Source of the DNA: Gracilariopsis chorda
Taxonomy: Eukaryota > Rhodophyta > Florideophyceae > Gracilariales > Gracilariaceae
NCBI GenBank assembly: GCA_003194525.1
Contig: NBIV01000002.1
Span: forward strand, 1 to 64,000
DNA: 64,000 bases
Direction: 5' to 3'
Numbering within the stretch: position 1 is the stretch's first letter; the number at the start of each line of letters is the position of its first letter. The notes beneath the pieces were generated by a model that saw nothing but the letters and a program-made list of their open reading frames with translations, had not been told where the DNA came from and did no database searches. The translations under genes and the position numbers were made by a program. Positions 1-11,834 of this stretch are shown here, in pieces.

Positions 1-1246
1 CAGATTCGGCAACGCCTCATCCTCCAGGAAATTCTTTGAAGAGAAGCCTCACCCTTAGGCCAGTAGTCCTGTACGCTTCCTCGCGGGACGACCGGTGGAT
101 TCTCCTTCAACGGCTTCGCCAAGTAGGCCTTCCCGTTTTCATGACCCTGTGGGTGGCGGGGAATATTCCTGAAGGTATCGGTCTCATAATCATACCAAAG
201 GAAGCCAGGGGTGTTCTCCCAATCGACCTGCAGGACATGTTCCAAAAGGCCTTCGGTGTCCTCAACGGTGAACTCCGTCCCACGGACTACGTTCTGAACC
301 CCAAGGAAGTTGCGAAAATAGTTAATGAGCGAGACCGGAAGCGGACACACTCGACCTTTTGGACAGCTCATGCCAATTCCATCGGACCACACACGCCAAT
401 CCTTACTGCGGACGTTCCCACGGACTCCGTAGCGCGCGGTGTGCAAGAAGGCCATCAGGACGAACACGCCCCACTCGCGAATGCAACCTGCCACAGGCGG
501 CTCTCGGGATCGAGGAGCTGCCTGGTGTGATACGCAAAGACCGAAGGAGTCGGAACCAAGAGGAGCGGTGACACCTGCCAAAAGGACTGAACCCAGACCC
601 ATCGGGAAACTCGTAGACCGGCGCATACAGACCTTCACGGTTACGGGCTGGCATATCATGAAACTCAATGTTATGCCAGCCAAAGAAGTATCCAAGGGAC
701 CTTCGGATGCGAGAATCCGGCTCCACGATGTCTCCCCAAAAGTCCCTGTTGGTCATCCAGTATATTCCGTCATACGGCGGGAGGAAACATAGCAGGCCCA
801 ATGGATTATGTCCCTTAGGAGGAAACTGGTCCGCAGAGCCCGCTGGGAAGTGGCGGAAGAGCTCGTCCACAAGGAAATTGAGGCGCCACTGGTAGTCCGT
901 TTCCTCCGAGCAGCGGGACGAACGGTATATCCACAGGGACAAGTTCGCGAGTCCTCCTTCCAGTACGGACGTCCATCGGCTGATGCAACCAACGGTTCTT
1001 CCACGAAACGGGACGGCAATTCTTGCTCTGTCGCGGGAAGTCCGGAACGGCCTCGAAACGACGCGCGTCGAAATAACGCCCCCTCATGGACCCTACGTAC
1101 TCCTCGACAGACCAAGGGACAGAGACCTCGCGATTGGTGCGCGGTCTACCATGGGTGTGGTCGTATCGCGTGCCAGGGGTCCAGCTGGAGCCGCGGCCGG
1201 CGCCGGAGGAACTAGCCATTCGGGCGATGGAAGGCGGCAGACCCAC
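1..1246 (-). pseudogene. Unidentified degraded coding relic
   Basis: The minus strand carries long, protein-like open stretches across most of this interval, with a few breaks. Readable phrases include SVEEYVGSMRGRYFDARRFE, NPLGLLCFLPPYDGIYW, GYFFGWHNIEFHDMPARN and, nearest the window edge, ENTPGFLWYDYETDTFRN. Aromatic and glycine content looks like a real folded protein rather than chance reading, and the plus-strand frames over the same DNA look like shadows. I do not recognise the family: there is no visible catalytic motif, zinc knuckle or signal peptide. The stretch runs off the left edge. Because the surroundings are transposon-rich and a possible LTR-like block lies upstream of it on the same strand (about 1850-2260), it may belong to a mobile or virus-like element. 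It is treated as a fossil and no function is proposed. Confidence 0.4.
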
Positions 1247-2261
1247 AGGAGTGATGTCCGATACCTCAGGTGAACGCGTCGTCCATTGGAGAGTCCGAGC
1301 GCCACTTTATACTGTGACGCCGATAGCAGCCGTGACCGGTGGACAAGGCGATGGCGCGCGCGATCGCCGACGTGACCGATGGACGCGATCACGGATGAAC
1401 CCACTTGGACAGCTGATGCCGCGTGCCGCCCGATCAACGGCGTTCGACCAATGGGACATCGCGAGGCGCTTGGAGCGCCCCCGACCGCTGTATGAACTCC
1501 ATTAGGACTCCTCAGGTCCTTCTCGCCCGATGGAAACAGCACCGTGGCACTACCACTGGCCTCTCCGGAGACCGGACACCCGGCCTCCCCCGCCGTGCCG
1601 ACCTTAGGACGAGATATGGTCGGAAAGAGTACGGACTAGGCTCCTCCAGGGGGCGAACGCCCTCATGCACTCGGCCAAAGGGGAGCGGGGTGCCGCTGAC
1701 AGCTGAAATCGGACAGGTGCGTTGTAGGAACGGTGAGACCAAAGGAAAAACTCGGTAACCGGCCAATGGGCTGAAGATACCCGTGGAGGACAAGCGGTTC
1801 GACCGAGACGGTCAAGCCTAAGGAGAGGGCGATGTGAGATAGTGAAGTCCAGTGGATTCCGCAACTCTGGAGACCCATGTGGACGATACACGTTGTGTAT
1901 CTGGCCCAAGGATGGCTATCTGTATTTTATATAATTTATTTAATTTTATTGAATTAGTAACCATAGGACTAGATATAGCTACTGTAGAGTAGGGCACTTT
2001 ACAGTGCCACAGGGTCGAGGCGCCTCGGTGCCGATACTTAGGCACCTCGAGCTGCGCCTCCCTAGGGACAGTAAACTCAGACACCCTTGTGAGTCTTGAG
2101 CACCCCCGTACTCGGTACTCACAATTCCCTTTGGCCTTCAAGGTATCGCTACCGCAATTCCGACCTGTAGGACTGCGTAGTCAGCGCCACCCCATTGCGC
2201 CAACATTACCAGAGGTGTCGCCGCCGCTTCATTAACCTTAGGACCCCCCAGCTCTGCCACG
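1247..2261. other. No gene seen; GC-rich then AT-rich stretch
   Basis: No convincing coding sequence. About 1920-1975 is a sharp AT-rich patch inside GC-rich DNA. About 2015-2070 holds inverted GC-rich arms (ggcgcctcggtgcc facing ggcacctcgagctgcgcc). A short AT-rich core flanked by GC-rich hairpins also occurs in the LTR family at 6626, 11835 and 60238, so this may be a diverged LTR on the minus strand. No clear ends were found. Confidence 0.25.
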
Positions 2262-3164
2262 CTACCACGAGACCATTAGGAGCTTGCCCACTTGGCTCAC
2301 TATCCTACAGCCGGAAATAGTTCTACGTTCTTCTGAGGTTGCATCTGAACCAGGTCCAAGTAATGTCTTCGCCATGTCCCACTCCATTCTTTCTCTTTCG
2401 TACTGTAGCTTGAGCTGCGTGGTCGCCTTCCTCGACTTTATATTCTCTTCAATCATCTGCTGAATTCGCTTCACACTTTGACCTACATCTTCTTCTTTAC
2501 TATTCAATGCTTTGGCAATCTCTTCTGCTTTGCGCTTCTTAGCCGTCTTGACCCTTCCGGTCGTAATACTTTGGATGCTCCCTCTTCCGTCACCACAAAA
2601 GCCTCCAGCATAGTTTCTGAACCTGAGAGAACCTTGTACGCACTCATGAACCTAAACGGTTTCTTAACGTGGTAGTCCTTGTTACGGATGCAATCATACA
2701 AGTGCGACATAGCTCTGCTTCCGTCACTGTAGAGAAGCGACGCGCAACGTAGTTGATCCTCTTCGCTGGGGTTTCCTGTAAGTTGCGCACGCCCAATTCG
2801 CTTTACGCAAGCATGATACTTCGTGCACTCCCTCCTTATTATCTCCCATTGTCCCAGCACTGCTCGCGCAGATCGTCCATCCCATCTGCTATGATCCAGG
2901 TCGCCCTTATCGTCGGTAGTGCAGGCTTCTTTCGGACGTAATGGATCCTTGATGAACGCGGCTCTGATTCGTCTTGCTTTTTTCTGCGTTGTTCATGCTC
3001 GATCCGGTAGTAGGATCTAGCAAAGCCTTCTGCGCTGCATGAGACAATGCGGAATTTTCCTTCTCATTCCACACTAAACTCTTACCGACCTTCTCCTTTC
3101 GTCTTAGCTCGCGTTCCTGTGCGATTCCATCATTTACACTCGGTGTGTTTTCTGTTGGGTTCAT
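2262..3164 (-). pseudogene. Myb/SANT-like DNA-binding protein, broken
   Basis: Three overlapping minus-strand frames read as one protein of about 300 residues. The likely start is the ATG at 3164 (MNPTENTPSVND). The first piece has a SANT-like opening (KSLVWNEKENSALSHAAQKA) and stops near 2907. The second has WEIIRRECTKYHACVKRIG and a phrase typical of the third helix region (KKPFRFMSAYKVLSGSE). The third is a charged, coiled-coil-like tail (QMIEENIKSRKATTQLKLQY). Frame changes near 2915-2935 and 2545-2560 join them, so the copy is probably dead, although short introns cannot be excluded. The layout (SANT domain plus long charged helix) matches the ORF1 protein of PIF/Harbinger transposons, as at 15781-16706. 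No matching transposase or terminal repeats were found nearby, so it could also be a former host gene. Confidence 0.5.
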
Positions 3165-3264
3165 CACGACAATCACGAAAGAGGACACAGACCCAACCTC
3201 GATCCGAAGAATGACACAGTCCAACAGCAGCTTTTCCGTGAAACACAATTTCGAAGCCGACACT

Positions 3265-4550
3265 CTCTCTTCTTAACCAAGATTGCTACTCTCAGCAGCA
3301 TAGAAATTAGTATCGCAGACAGTGAAAGGCACAAACTCATTCGATAGTGTGCGAGAGAGTTCAAGGGCGGCCGAAGAGAAACAGTGCGGCACCGAAGACA
3401 ACTTTAGGTTACTCCACATTTAAACAAAACGAATAGATCGCAGGAAATGTGAACGGTTATTTCTGTCAGAGTTCTTGCCGTTGAAGCAAAGATACAAAAA
3501 TGACCGTTGAGAGTATTGTTAGTGTGAGGTTGTCGGTATCCGGCCATTGCGCGATTCTGTGTTCCCACCTTATGGCGTTCGCCTCATTTTGGCTACGTCG
3601 CCAGGGTGCTGGCGAGGGCGTCGCAAGGCTGGATATTGAAGAGAATTATGAACGACAGGGTGAAGGCGGTGGTAAAGTCGTGCGTATACGGAAGAAACAA
3701 AGCAGGAGTTGCGATGATAGCTTGCAAGATGAGCTAAAGGTGAATGAGATTGGGTAGTTTCGACAACTATTGCTGTAGAAGCCTAACCATTGTGCCAAGT
3801 TTGTCGTCGACGACGCGTTTGCACATAGAAAGGCTGCGGTCGGCAAGAAGCCAGCTGCAATTGCCGGAACGCAACAAATGCAGCAGAATAGGTGGAAGTG
3901 AGTGTGAAAAATTGTCATGCACGCGACGGTGAGTCGGAGGAGGTTTTGGGGTAGTCGCGCCTCGAGCAAAATGCATGATGACGAAAGAGCGCGAGAGCGG
4001 CAAATATGTTATTTGGTGCTTGTTGTTTGCGTGGTTACATGTGTGTTGTCGGCTATGGCGTCAGTTTGGTGGTAAAAGCAGCGGCGTGCTGACGGAGAAC
4101 ACGGCCGTGGGCGTGGTCACAAAGAACGCGGTGGTGGGCGTGCGGCAAGCGTTGCCGTAGCTGCGCCGCCACCGTGCCCACCGCGCGGCAAAGGGCGCGC
4201 CCGAAGCAAGAGTGGTTTAAAGCGCGCGAGGAGGTCGGTGGGAAGTGCCCGGAATGCGCGACGGTTTGGGCGCTTTGAGCGCGGTGGAAGGAGCGCAATG
4301 TGAAGCGCGGGGTCAGCTCCGCGATGAGCGTTATGCGTCGCACGATAGACACGCTGGGCAGAGGGCGACGACGTTTGTGGTGGATACGGAGACCTCCCCA
4401 AAAATTGTTTCGATAGCGTCGCCGCAAAAATTTTGTGGCCGTTTTTGATGTTACGGAGATACAGTGGGGTTGCTGAAACTCCAAATGACAACGCAACGTG
4501 GGCGATATACGTTGCGGAGGCCTGAGTGGGGTCGCCCTTACCCCCGCCCA
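3265..4550. other. No recognised gene
   Basis: GC content rises towards about 4080-4400 and several short frames overlap on both strands. A plus-strand frame at about 3500-3757 and basic, glycine-rich readings around 4080-4300 look weakly protein-like, but none has a recognisable motif or a good start. I make no gene call. Confidence 0.3.
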
Positions 4551-5842
4551 CTATACGTACGTGTAGTGATTCGCTGTCCGTAGGTACGTACTCCGTTTCC
4601 TGGACTTAAATTCCCGTTTGTGTACCAACGGTACCGTTGGTAACCAGTTTGGTATGTCAGGGTTAGCGATCACATTCAAGACGTTAAAAAAATGTAAACT
4701 TTTGCATAGCTTTTGGTATCGATGGTAGACAAAGCAGGGCTTAACTTGAGACCAAGACAAAGCTTAGATTTCTTTATCGTCTCTTGAAACTTGTGTTCCT
4801 TTTTGGCATAGTGGCACTGACTCTTGTTAGTATGAACCGCAATAATGCAAACTATTGCAAAACTAACGTATAGGTTGCGGCAGTGTTTATATAACGAAAT
4901 TTCTTGCTTTCTTTAACGCAATGCAAAGCCAAACGCGTTTGGTCCACGAATTGGAAAAGAAAGCCAACAGCTACACAATACACGTAAACTACAACTAGAA
5001 TGATTCTTTGTACAGCCTATCCGCTAATCTTTCTTCTGAATGGAGGACACAAAAGCTTTCACCCTTCAGTACTTCACCATCAATTTTGCAGCCACTTTAT
5101 TGAAGCTACGAAGAATACATTTTTGCCGATTTTGGGACTCCCAAAACCTAAAGCTCCTGCAATTGATACTTTGATAGAAAAAAATTGTTTTCTGACTTAA
5201 TGGCGTTATGTACTACTCTGTAGGAAGTAAAAGATTTACAAAACCAAACTTTAGCTAATTACAAAAAATAGGGGTTTTTTTCTACTCGTCAGTTACCAAT
5301 TTGGCAAACTATTGGTCGCAACTTAACCCCTGTCTCAAAAAAGCCCTTCTGATCACTACTACGCAAATTAAGAAAGAATATAACGGAAACCTTCCGTATT
5401 TCTTGAATTTTTGTATACTTTTATTACGAGTTTTTGTGTTCCTTACGTGCTGTGTTTCTGAAAATTCGGCTGCAATAAAGCGTTTGATGTCAACACGCCG
5501 TATTGTGGCGGGCTTCAAACCGTATGCTCTCCTCTGTTGATAGGAGACCGGTGGATGCTTGCCAACTTGGCACTGCACTGTCAACACGAAAATTCACAGT
5601 GCAGCAAGCTGGTGCTTGCCAGTGGCACTGAGATTGTAGAGTTCTACGCTGAGGTTAGAAAACGTTAAGGGTTAGCAGTCAGAAGGGCTTAACTTGAAAA
5701 AGTTTAGTTGAGAAGACCCTACTGTAAACGACGTAATTTCATGTATTCAAGCTTCCATTTTGCCTTCTATTTTTATTCCCCCACCCCTAAACAGCGCATT
5801 CAACTGGCCCCTTCTCCACCTCAATACGGCATTCTCTACGCA
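4551..5842. other. No recognised gene; AT-rich
   Basis: AT-rich DNA with scattered short frames, none convincing. It contains the palindrome at 4623-4642 and several loose inverted repeats (for example around 5540-5630, cacagtgcagcaagc-like arms). Some of it is probably the 5' flank or terminal part of the pogo-like relic that follows, but I could not place a terminal repeat. Confidence 0.3.
4623..4642. repeat. Perfect 20-bp palindrome
   Basis: The half-site taccaacggt is followed directly by its exact reverse complement. The core accaacggtac recurs near 21432, and its reverse complement recurs near 38615. Confidence 0.8.
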
Positions 5843-6510
5843 ATGCCTCTGTCAATTCAACGCCATACCGCAAGACTAAAACGTCTAACACAGAGTAGAA
5901 GCGAACACCAAGCAAACAGAATCCACGCGGTAGACCTCTTCCAGCAAGACTGCAAACCACAAAATGTTGCGCCAGCATGCAAGCTTTTTGGAGCAACAAC
6001 CTATCGTTTTCTCAAAAACATTAAGTCTAAATGTATCAATGATAAGTTTCGCGAAAGGTTTGGGATCCGCAACAATGGCGAGGACAAGCAAAATGAAGGC
6101 ACAACTTTGGATGTTAGAAGGTCACTTATACTTCGCAAGAGTGAAAATGCTATTCTACAAAGCATTGAGGAGGTCCTAATAGCTCATAAAGATCCTACAT
6201 CTGCATCAACAGAAATCGAGGACATTTTGCAGAACGAGCGTTCGAAAAACCGAGTTTTGTGGGAGACGGCGCCATTGAGAGCACTTTTTTTTGCGTATTT
6301 CTGAGTAGTTCTTTTAAACAAGGTGGGACTCAGGCACTTCGACTTATTGCTAGCAAATTGGATGTAGGAAATTGTTGCAATAGTACAGCAAAGGGAAGTG
6401 GAAAGTGCGCATATTCCAAGAGTAAGGCAAAAAAGATAAAAATTGCTTCGCAACTGCTGCATGAAAAAGAAAATATGCCGCCGTTGGTTTGCGCTGATGA
6501 TGATGATTAA
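5843..6510 (+). pseudogene. Pogo-like transposase, internally deleted relic
   Basis: This reads as a shortened relative of the intact pogo-like transposase at 18737-20590. The start MPLSIQRHTARLKRLTQS parallels MPESMRRQTARLKRSKLQ. The later part ILQNERSKNRVLWETAPLRA parallels LQNNRSAHRVLWEAAPLQA. The tail, with HEKENMPPLVCADDDD, parallels GPGKENMQLAGGDN. The whole catalytic middle (the three-aspartate domain) is missing, so it cannot encode a transposase. The C-terminal part is reached only by a frame change near 6290. It is either a non-autonomous deletion derivative of the same family or a decayed copy. The upstream in-frame extension from 5708 does not resemble the family, so the ATG at 5843 is preferred. 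Ends and target duplication were not found. Confidence 0.6.
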
Positions 6511-6625
6511 ATTGTTTTGAATAAGTTATTCAGGCGTCCTAAGGCCACAAGTAGTCGTAGGAACGTCGGCCCTCGAAGGAAAAGAACATCAAAAGTCCCG
6601 ATAGCTTCCTATAGTTTGCGCTTTC

Positions 6626-7460
6626 TGAATTGCAACGCCCTCAGAGAGGGATTCCTGGTCCTTGATTGTTTTCCCCATATTATCAGTTGCGTAGTGTGTA
6701 TATGAACTACGCCCCACTGTGGTGGATATGGACACGTGGGACACGGTTTTGGGCCAATTGGCCACAGTAGTGGATGTTGCCACGAAATGTGGAGTATTTC
6801 TAATAATTTTAGTTAATTGTATTTTTTATTTTTACACCCATTTCTGGGAAGTTAGTACTTAGTGCAACGGCGCACTGCCGTCGCACCAGTACAGCTTCCC
6901 CAACAAGGGGCCCTAACCTGGGGAATTGGCTCTAGTTGTTGCCACTTGCGCGCGTGCTCTACTCCTCCTTGGAGGGAAACGCCGTGAACCCAGGGACATC
7001 TAACCCCCTTGCACACCTGAAGAGACCCATCCTTGGGAGTATAATTTTTCCAATCACATTGGTGTTTCGCCCTGTATAGGGAGTCCTGCCCACCGGCATT
7101 GCCCTATTTGTTCCTCGCTCTTGCGAATCACCCTCGCCCACTCTTCCTCCTTTCCCTTCACTCTCCTCCTTTCCCCCTTTCAGGGTAGTACATCCCGCTA
7201 CCCGCGGCCCTCCTGTGTGCACCCGCTCACACATTCCCACTTACGTGGAAACATACCTCTACTGAGGATCACACCCTGCTCATGCGGATACCGATTTTTC
7301 GCCTTCACCTCCCTGCGCAAGTCGCGACAGGTGTCTTTGGTCTTACAAACCGGTTTCGCCGTGACACCTCTGGGAGGGCTCCACCCAACTGGGTTCACCT
7401 CGTGAGAGGAAGATCCCGAACGTCTTTCGGTGTTTTTCCCCTTTGGGGCATTGCACCACA
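6626..7460 (+). repeat. Lone LTR of the hairpin-rich Ty3-type family
   Basis: This 835-bp block matches, over its length, the LTR at 60238-61064 and the copies at 11835-13250. Outer ends are TG...(TGCAACGCCC) and (GGGGCATTGCA)CCACA, forming the usual short inverted ends. The flanks ctttc (6621-6625) and cttcc (7461-7465) agree at four of five bases, as expected for an old 5-bp target duplication. No primer site or coding region follows, so it is a solo LTR left by recombination. Confidence 0.75.
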
Positions 7461-7927
7461 CTTCCCTCGATAAGAGGCAAGTTTGTGTGATGGGGATGGC
7501 GAGAGCGTTGTCTCAAGTAAAGCCCGGAGCCACGCATTGTCTTGCTTTGGCCCTGCATGACAGGATATGTTCTGACAATGCAGTTTAAAAATACGGGGTT
7601 TTCAAGCCCCGTTCTTGTCTGAACTTAAGCCCTTCTGACCGCTACCTCCAAAAAAACTTCAAAAATTGGAGAAAGGTAGCACACTTTATTGTTTACTTGT
7701 GTTCTCAGAACAGTGGATGACTCTCCACGCTAGCACATTGATTGCTCCTCCCGATGGCTATGTATACTGTTCCTTCCGTCTCTCTCTCTTTTGTCTTCTC
7801 TATGCTGACTCATGTATCACTTTAGCACAGTCCTCTGCCATATTTTCGATACGACAGCCGTACACATGTATGGAGATCCCCCCATCTCTGCCCATACATT
7901 TAGCGATCGAGCACTGTCCGTCTCCGG
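7461..7927. other. No gene seen
   Basis: Unique-looking DNA between the solo LTR and the copia element. There are only short frames with no recognisable motif. Confidence 0.5.
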
Positions 7928-8064
7928 TGTGAATGGCTGTACCAGCTGTACAATGAAACATGTAGACGTACACGTTTCACTGATCCTGGCGGTCAGAGTA
8001 TCAATAAAGGACCGCGGACGGTTCTGGCTGACCTCGTGGGTGGGTCAAGCCGCCAGGCACTACC
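7928..8064 (+). repeat. Copia 1 left LTR
   Basis: 137 bp, starting TGTGAATGG and ending near GGCACTACC. It matches 18433-18569 closely and has a central caataaag polyadenylation-like signal. The same start, central signal and end style occur in the 138-bp LTRs of copia 2. Confidence 0.8.
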
Positions 8065-8080
8065 TGGTAGCATCGTGGTG
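8065..8080 (+). promoter_or_regulatory. Primer-binding site, initiator-Met type
   Basis: tggtagcatcgtggtg lies directly after the LTR. It is complementary to a tRNA 3' end reading ...cgatgctacca, which fits an initiator-Met tRNA beginning AGCATCG. The equivalent place in copia 2 (31063) has a closely related sequence. Confidence 0.6.
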
Positions 8081-9809
8081 AAAAACTCCCACCCTGGGTT
8101 CTCACCGCGCTTCCCTTTCCACTTTTTTTTCTGGTCTCCTCTCAACGCACGTACGTGCCTTCCCCCCCAACGCACCCGCAACCCTTCACCCCATTTGACC
8201 TATACTTGCACGCGGCACTTCAGCTGCGCATACATGTCTCATACGAAGCTACTTCCGTTTCCAAAAACTTTCTTTGCGCTTCGAGCTTTTGGTCATATCT
8301 GGAGGCGGTCTTCAATATTGGGTGTCCCCAAAAACTGCCAATGCGTCGGTGCGCTCTCGGATTTTCTTTTTGTTGCAGTTGGCTACCAATTCACAACCTC
8401 ACTTGCAGATTTGGAGGAAGCGTTCCTCCATTTTTGAAGGCTCTAAGTAGCCTCCAAAGTAACCTTGAGTAGCCTGGACCTGGTAAACTTAGTAACCCTT
8501 TTGGCAACACTGCGTCAGACCACAACCCGTCTTACTGGCAGTCAGTTTTCGACTTGCAGAATTGGGGGAAACTTTCCCCCATTTCTGCAACCTACGGACT
8601 TCGTCTTATCTCGAGAAAATCTATGGCGCTCGCGCATTGCAACGTCTAGCTCAAAAAACCTCTTGACTCTCGCCACTATCTCGGGTATTGCACATTATTG
8701 TGGCCGCTGGACTTTCATCGCATTAGTGTGGAAGTGAAACAGTCTTTCCTTCGCGCTCGCGTCTTATCCCCGCAGTTATCCGTTTCGCTTAATCTGATCG
8801 CCTTTCTCCTTGGGCCTCGCGCATCCTTACCGCCTACATTTGGGAGAACCACGCGACTTCTCAGCAAACTGGACGTTGTGTTTGTACTCTTGCTTCTCAA
8901 CTGCCGACGGAACCTCGCGTGATTGTGATTATCTGGAAAGAAACCCCTGCCCCTTTCCCCTCTTTCCCGAGCTGCGTAGATGCGTGTAGGCTAGAGGCTT
9001 CTCGAACATCCCCGTGTTGTTGAACAACCCTTGCCTTTGGCTTGGCGTCTGGACCGACCACCTGAAGCCTCTACGCTGCAACTCTTTGCTACTACTACAC
9101 GCTCCGCACCCCTGCACTGAACTAACAACTATACACCCTCGCCTTTTGCGTACGCATTGCGAATCGGCGTTACCTCCCCAACATAAAAACTTGGGTTGAG
9201 AAGAAAGTCCCGCCACCCCACCGGAAGCCGCGTGGAATTGAGCAATCACCAGACGGGAAGCTTGCGTCTGTGATTAAGAGCCTCTGTTGCCATTACCCCT
9301 ACGTGGACGTTGGCACTCTGACCGCCGATATACTTCGAAAGCTGAGCACCGGCAAGGAATCGAGTGGGGACTTGAACTAATCTGAGGGCTAGTAATCACA
9401 CCATATAACCGGTTCTGCTGGGGTGTGCGCTGCAAATACTCAGAGACAGGTTGTCTCATCGTTCAGCCCGGACTACATCGTGGTTAGTGAAAGCAGAGAA
9501 ACCTTTGCCGAGCAAGCATCCGCAAGGAAACAGAGGAGATTTACTGGTGAAAACATATCCCCTGTTAGTAACCTCTCCTGGACGTTCCGTAGGAAAGCGC
9601 GCACCAAGTTCTGGTTTGTGCAGAACTTGTCAGGCCACAGCAAATCACAACTCACCGGGAGAGTCTAACCGGCAGTCAGAGGTCTGACCTTTAGGGCCTT
9701 AGGAAATAGCATCTTCTGCCAGTGTCCCTGTTAAGAAGAATCCCTCGCCCGGTAGTGGACCGGTGAGTATAACAAATTACTACTCTCCTCTCGCATTACC
9801 AGTCTCTCA
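8081..9809 (+). other. Copia 1 leader, no coding region
   Basis: A leader of about 1.7 kb between primer site and gag. The block near 9415-9475 (ctggggtgtgcgctgc ... ggttgtctcat) has a counterpart in copia 2 near 32048-32095, so the long leader is a family trait. Confidence 0.5.
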
Positions 9810-10760
9810 GTGATGGATGGGGATCGAGTTACAGATACAAGGCGGGTCCCCCGCTCACAAGGGAACGCAGACTACTATACTTGGCGTATATACGTTCGCG
9901 AATTGATGCAAATCTCACAAGCACTCTTCGTGCTCAGTCAAGAGCGACCCATAGATGGACAAAGTACCGCCCAAGCGCGAAAGCGCTGGGACGATGCCGA
10001 TAGGAAAGCACGTTCTATTATCTTGCAAACCTTAGGTACACAACACATCGCCGCCGTCTCAGACCTACTTGAAAGATAGCATTGCACCTCATCAGAAGTA
10101 TGGACGAAGTTGTAATCAACCTATAAGAAGGACAACATCCAGTCCAAGATGAACCTTCGTCAACGTCTAAGCGGTATGATATTCCATGATAGTGACGACA
10201 TACAGAAGCACCTACACGAAATGGAAACCATCTCCTTAGAGCTCGCACGCTTAGGAGATCGACTAACTGATCCCGAACGCACCGCTTGCCTACTTAGAGC
10301 ACTCCCCGAATCTCTAATGGCGATCACTCTCCTAGCTGACTCCAATAAAATGGAATAAGATCAAGTCGTTTCCCTCGTACGTTCTGAAATGAACAGAAGA
10401 AAGCATCGAAAGTCTGCAACTACCTCTGAGGTGCAAGAAACAAATAAAGCGCGACAGCATCCGTACCCTGCAGCCCAGATATTCACGCCGGACGAAAACA
10501 TTCCACATTCAAATCCAAGAATGTGAGATGCAGGAATTGTGGTAAAGTAGGACACATTTGCGCTGCATTCAGAGTGAAAAAGAACGATTGACCGCGCAAA
10601 TAACAGAAATCCTAAAGGCGGAAGAAATCGCTTCCCCAGGAGAAAAAAGAACAGAAAACAAGTACCATGGGACTCACACAGGCATGAACAAAACCCATAC
10701 CGAAACAATAGCCAACGATATAACACTGAACAAGAGCCACGAGGTTTCGTTGCAATTTCT
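9810..10760 (+). pseudogene. Copia 1 gag region, broken
   Basis: Gag of a copia element. Phrases such as LGDRLTDPERTACLLRALPE are shared with copia 2 (LGDSLTDKEQTATLLCFLHN at about 32890), and a zinc-knuckle-like CxxCGKxGHI reading lies near 10525-10560. Broken at a few places. Confidence 0.65.
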
Positions 10761-11834
10761 AGGGCTATGTCTTCCTGCTTTGATAGTAAAGTCAACACAT
10801 GGCTCGACTGTGGTGCGACACATGTCTTCGTCAACGACGAATCATTGTTCTGGGACTATCACCGTACTGGAGACCAAACAGTTCGCACATGCGACCGCCA
10901 GTTTAGGATCGAAGGATACGGAACAATAAGACTCCCACTGGGAGATGGATTGAGTCTTCCCGCAAACCACACACTATCCTTTGACTCTAACCTCATTTCC
11001 CGCTCAATTCTCGCATAGCATACTTGGCTAGAATTCTTGAACAACACAGATTCCACGTGCGTCATCATCAAACCTCCGAACTCTGGTGATTTACTCTACC
11101 GGTCACAACAGAGTGACGGACTATATCCGTTTCCGAACCCTATTCCCCCGCCAAGAGCACAAACGGCAACTCCGTTCCCAGGTGACACAACCAAATACTG
11201 GCACGACAGACTCGGTCACACAGGAAAGGATAGGCTCTTGCCCTGTTCGAAACAATCGAAAGGGATCCCAAACCTCTTACGCTCCGAAGTATACAACATC
11301 CAATGCTCAGACTGCATTGAAGCAAGGACAAAACGTGCTGCCGTGGAACCCTCATCGTCAACGGCCACAAAGCTCCTAGAGTTGGTGCATACAGACCTTA
11401 CTGGTCCGATTGCCCCACCTTCATTACAAAGCTCGATGTATATGCAGGTTCTCCTTGATGACAACACAAGGTCGTCATCTATATACTTTATGGATAGGAA
11501 ACGGCAGTTCTTCCCTTTCATAATATGGTACAAGGCGCGCGCAGAGAACGAGTTACGAGGCCATAGACTCTACCACGTTTGCCTTGACGGGGTGGGTGAG
11601 AACCGATCTGACGACTTAGTCGCATACGCGTCAGAAAACGGAATCGTTCTCGAGTACACTCCACCATACGCCCACCAGTCGAATGGAGCAGCAGAAAAGA
11701 TCATCCAAAACCTTTGGAAAACTGCAAGGACAATTCTGCACGCTTCACAACTCCCTCTAGAACTATTGGAAGAGGCGATACCCCACGCGAACTGGATACG
11801 TATCCACCTACCAAACTCCCGTGTAGGTATAACA
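10761..11834 (+). pseudogene. Copia 1 protease and integrase region, broken
   Basis: Protease-like reading WLDCGATHVFVNDESLFWDY, as in copia 2, is followed by an integrase region with YWHDRLGHTGKDRLLP, LLELVHTDLTGPIAPPSLQS, LDGVGENRSDDLVAYASENG and HQSNGAAEKIIQNLWKTART. These are the zinc-binding and catalytic-core landmarks of copia integrase. The reading runs up to the LTR insertion at 11835. A few breaks. Confidence 0.8.

Noticed and set aside
36-530. Plus-strand open frame of 164 codons at the left edge
   Set aside because: The minus strand over the same DNA gives longer and more protein-like readings (for example ENTPGFLWYDYETDTFRN), so the plus frame is a shadow.
4053-4551. Two overlapping minus-strand frames of about 145 codons
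   Set aside because: GC-rich, Arg/His-rich readings with no motif. Both look like antisense shadows of GC-biased DNA.
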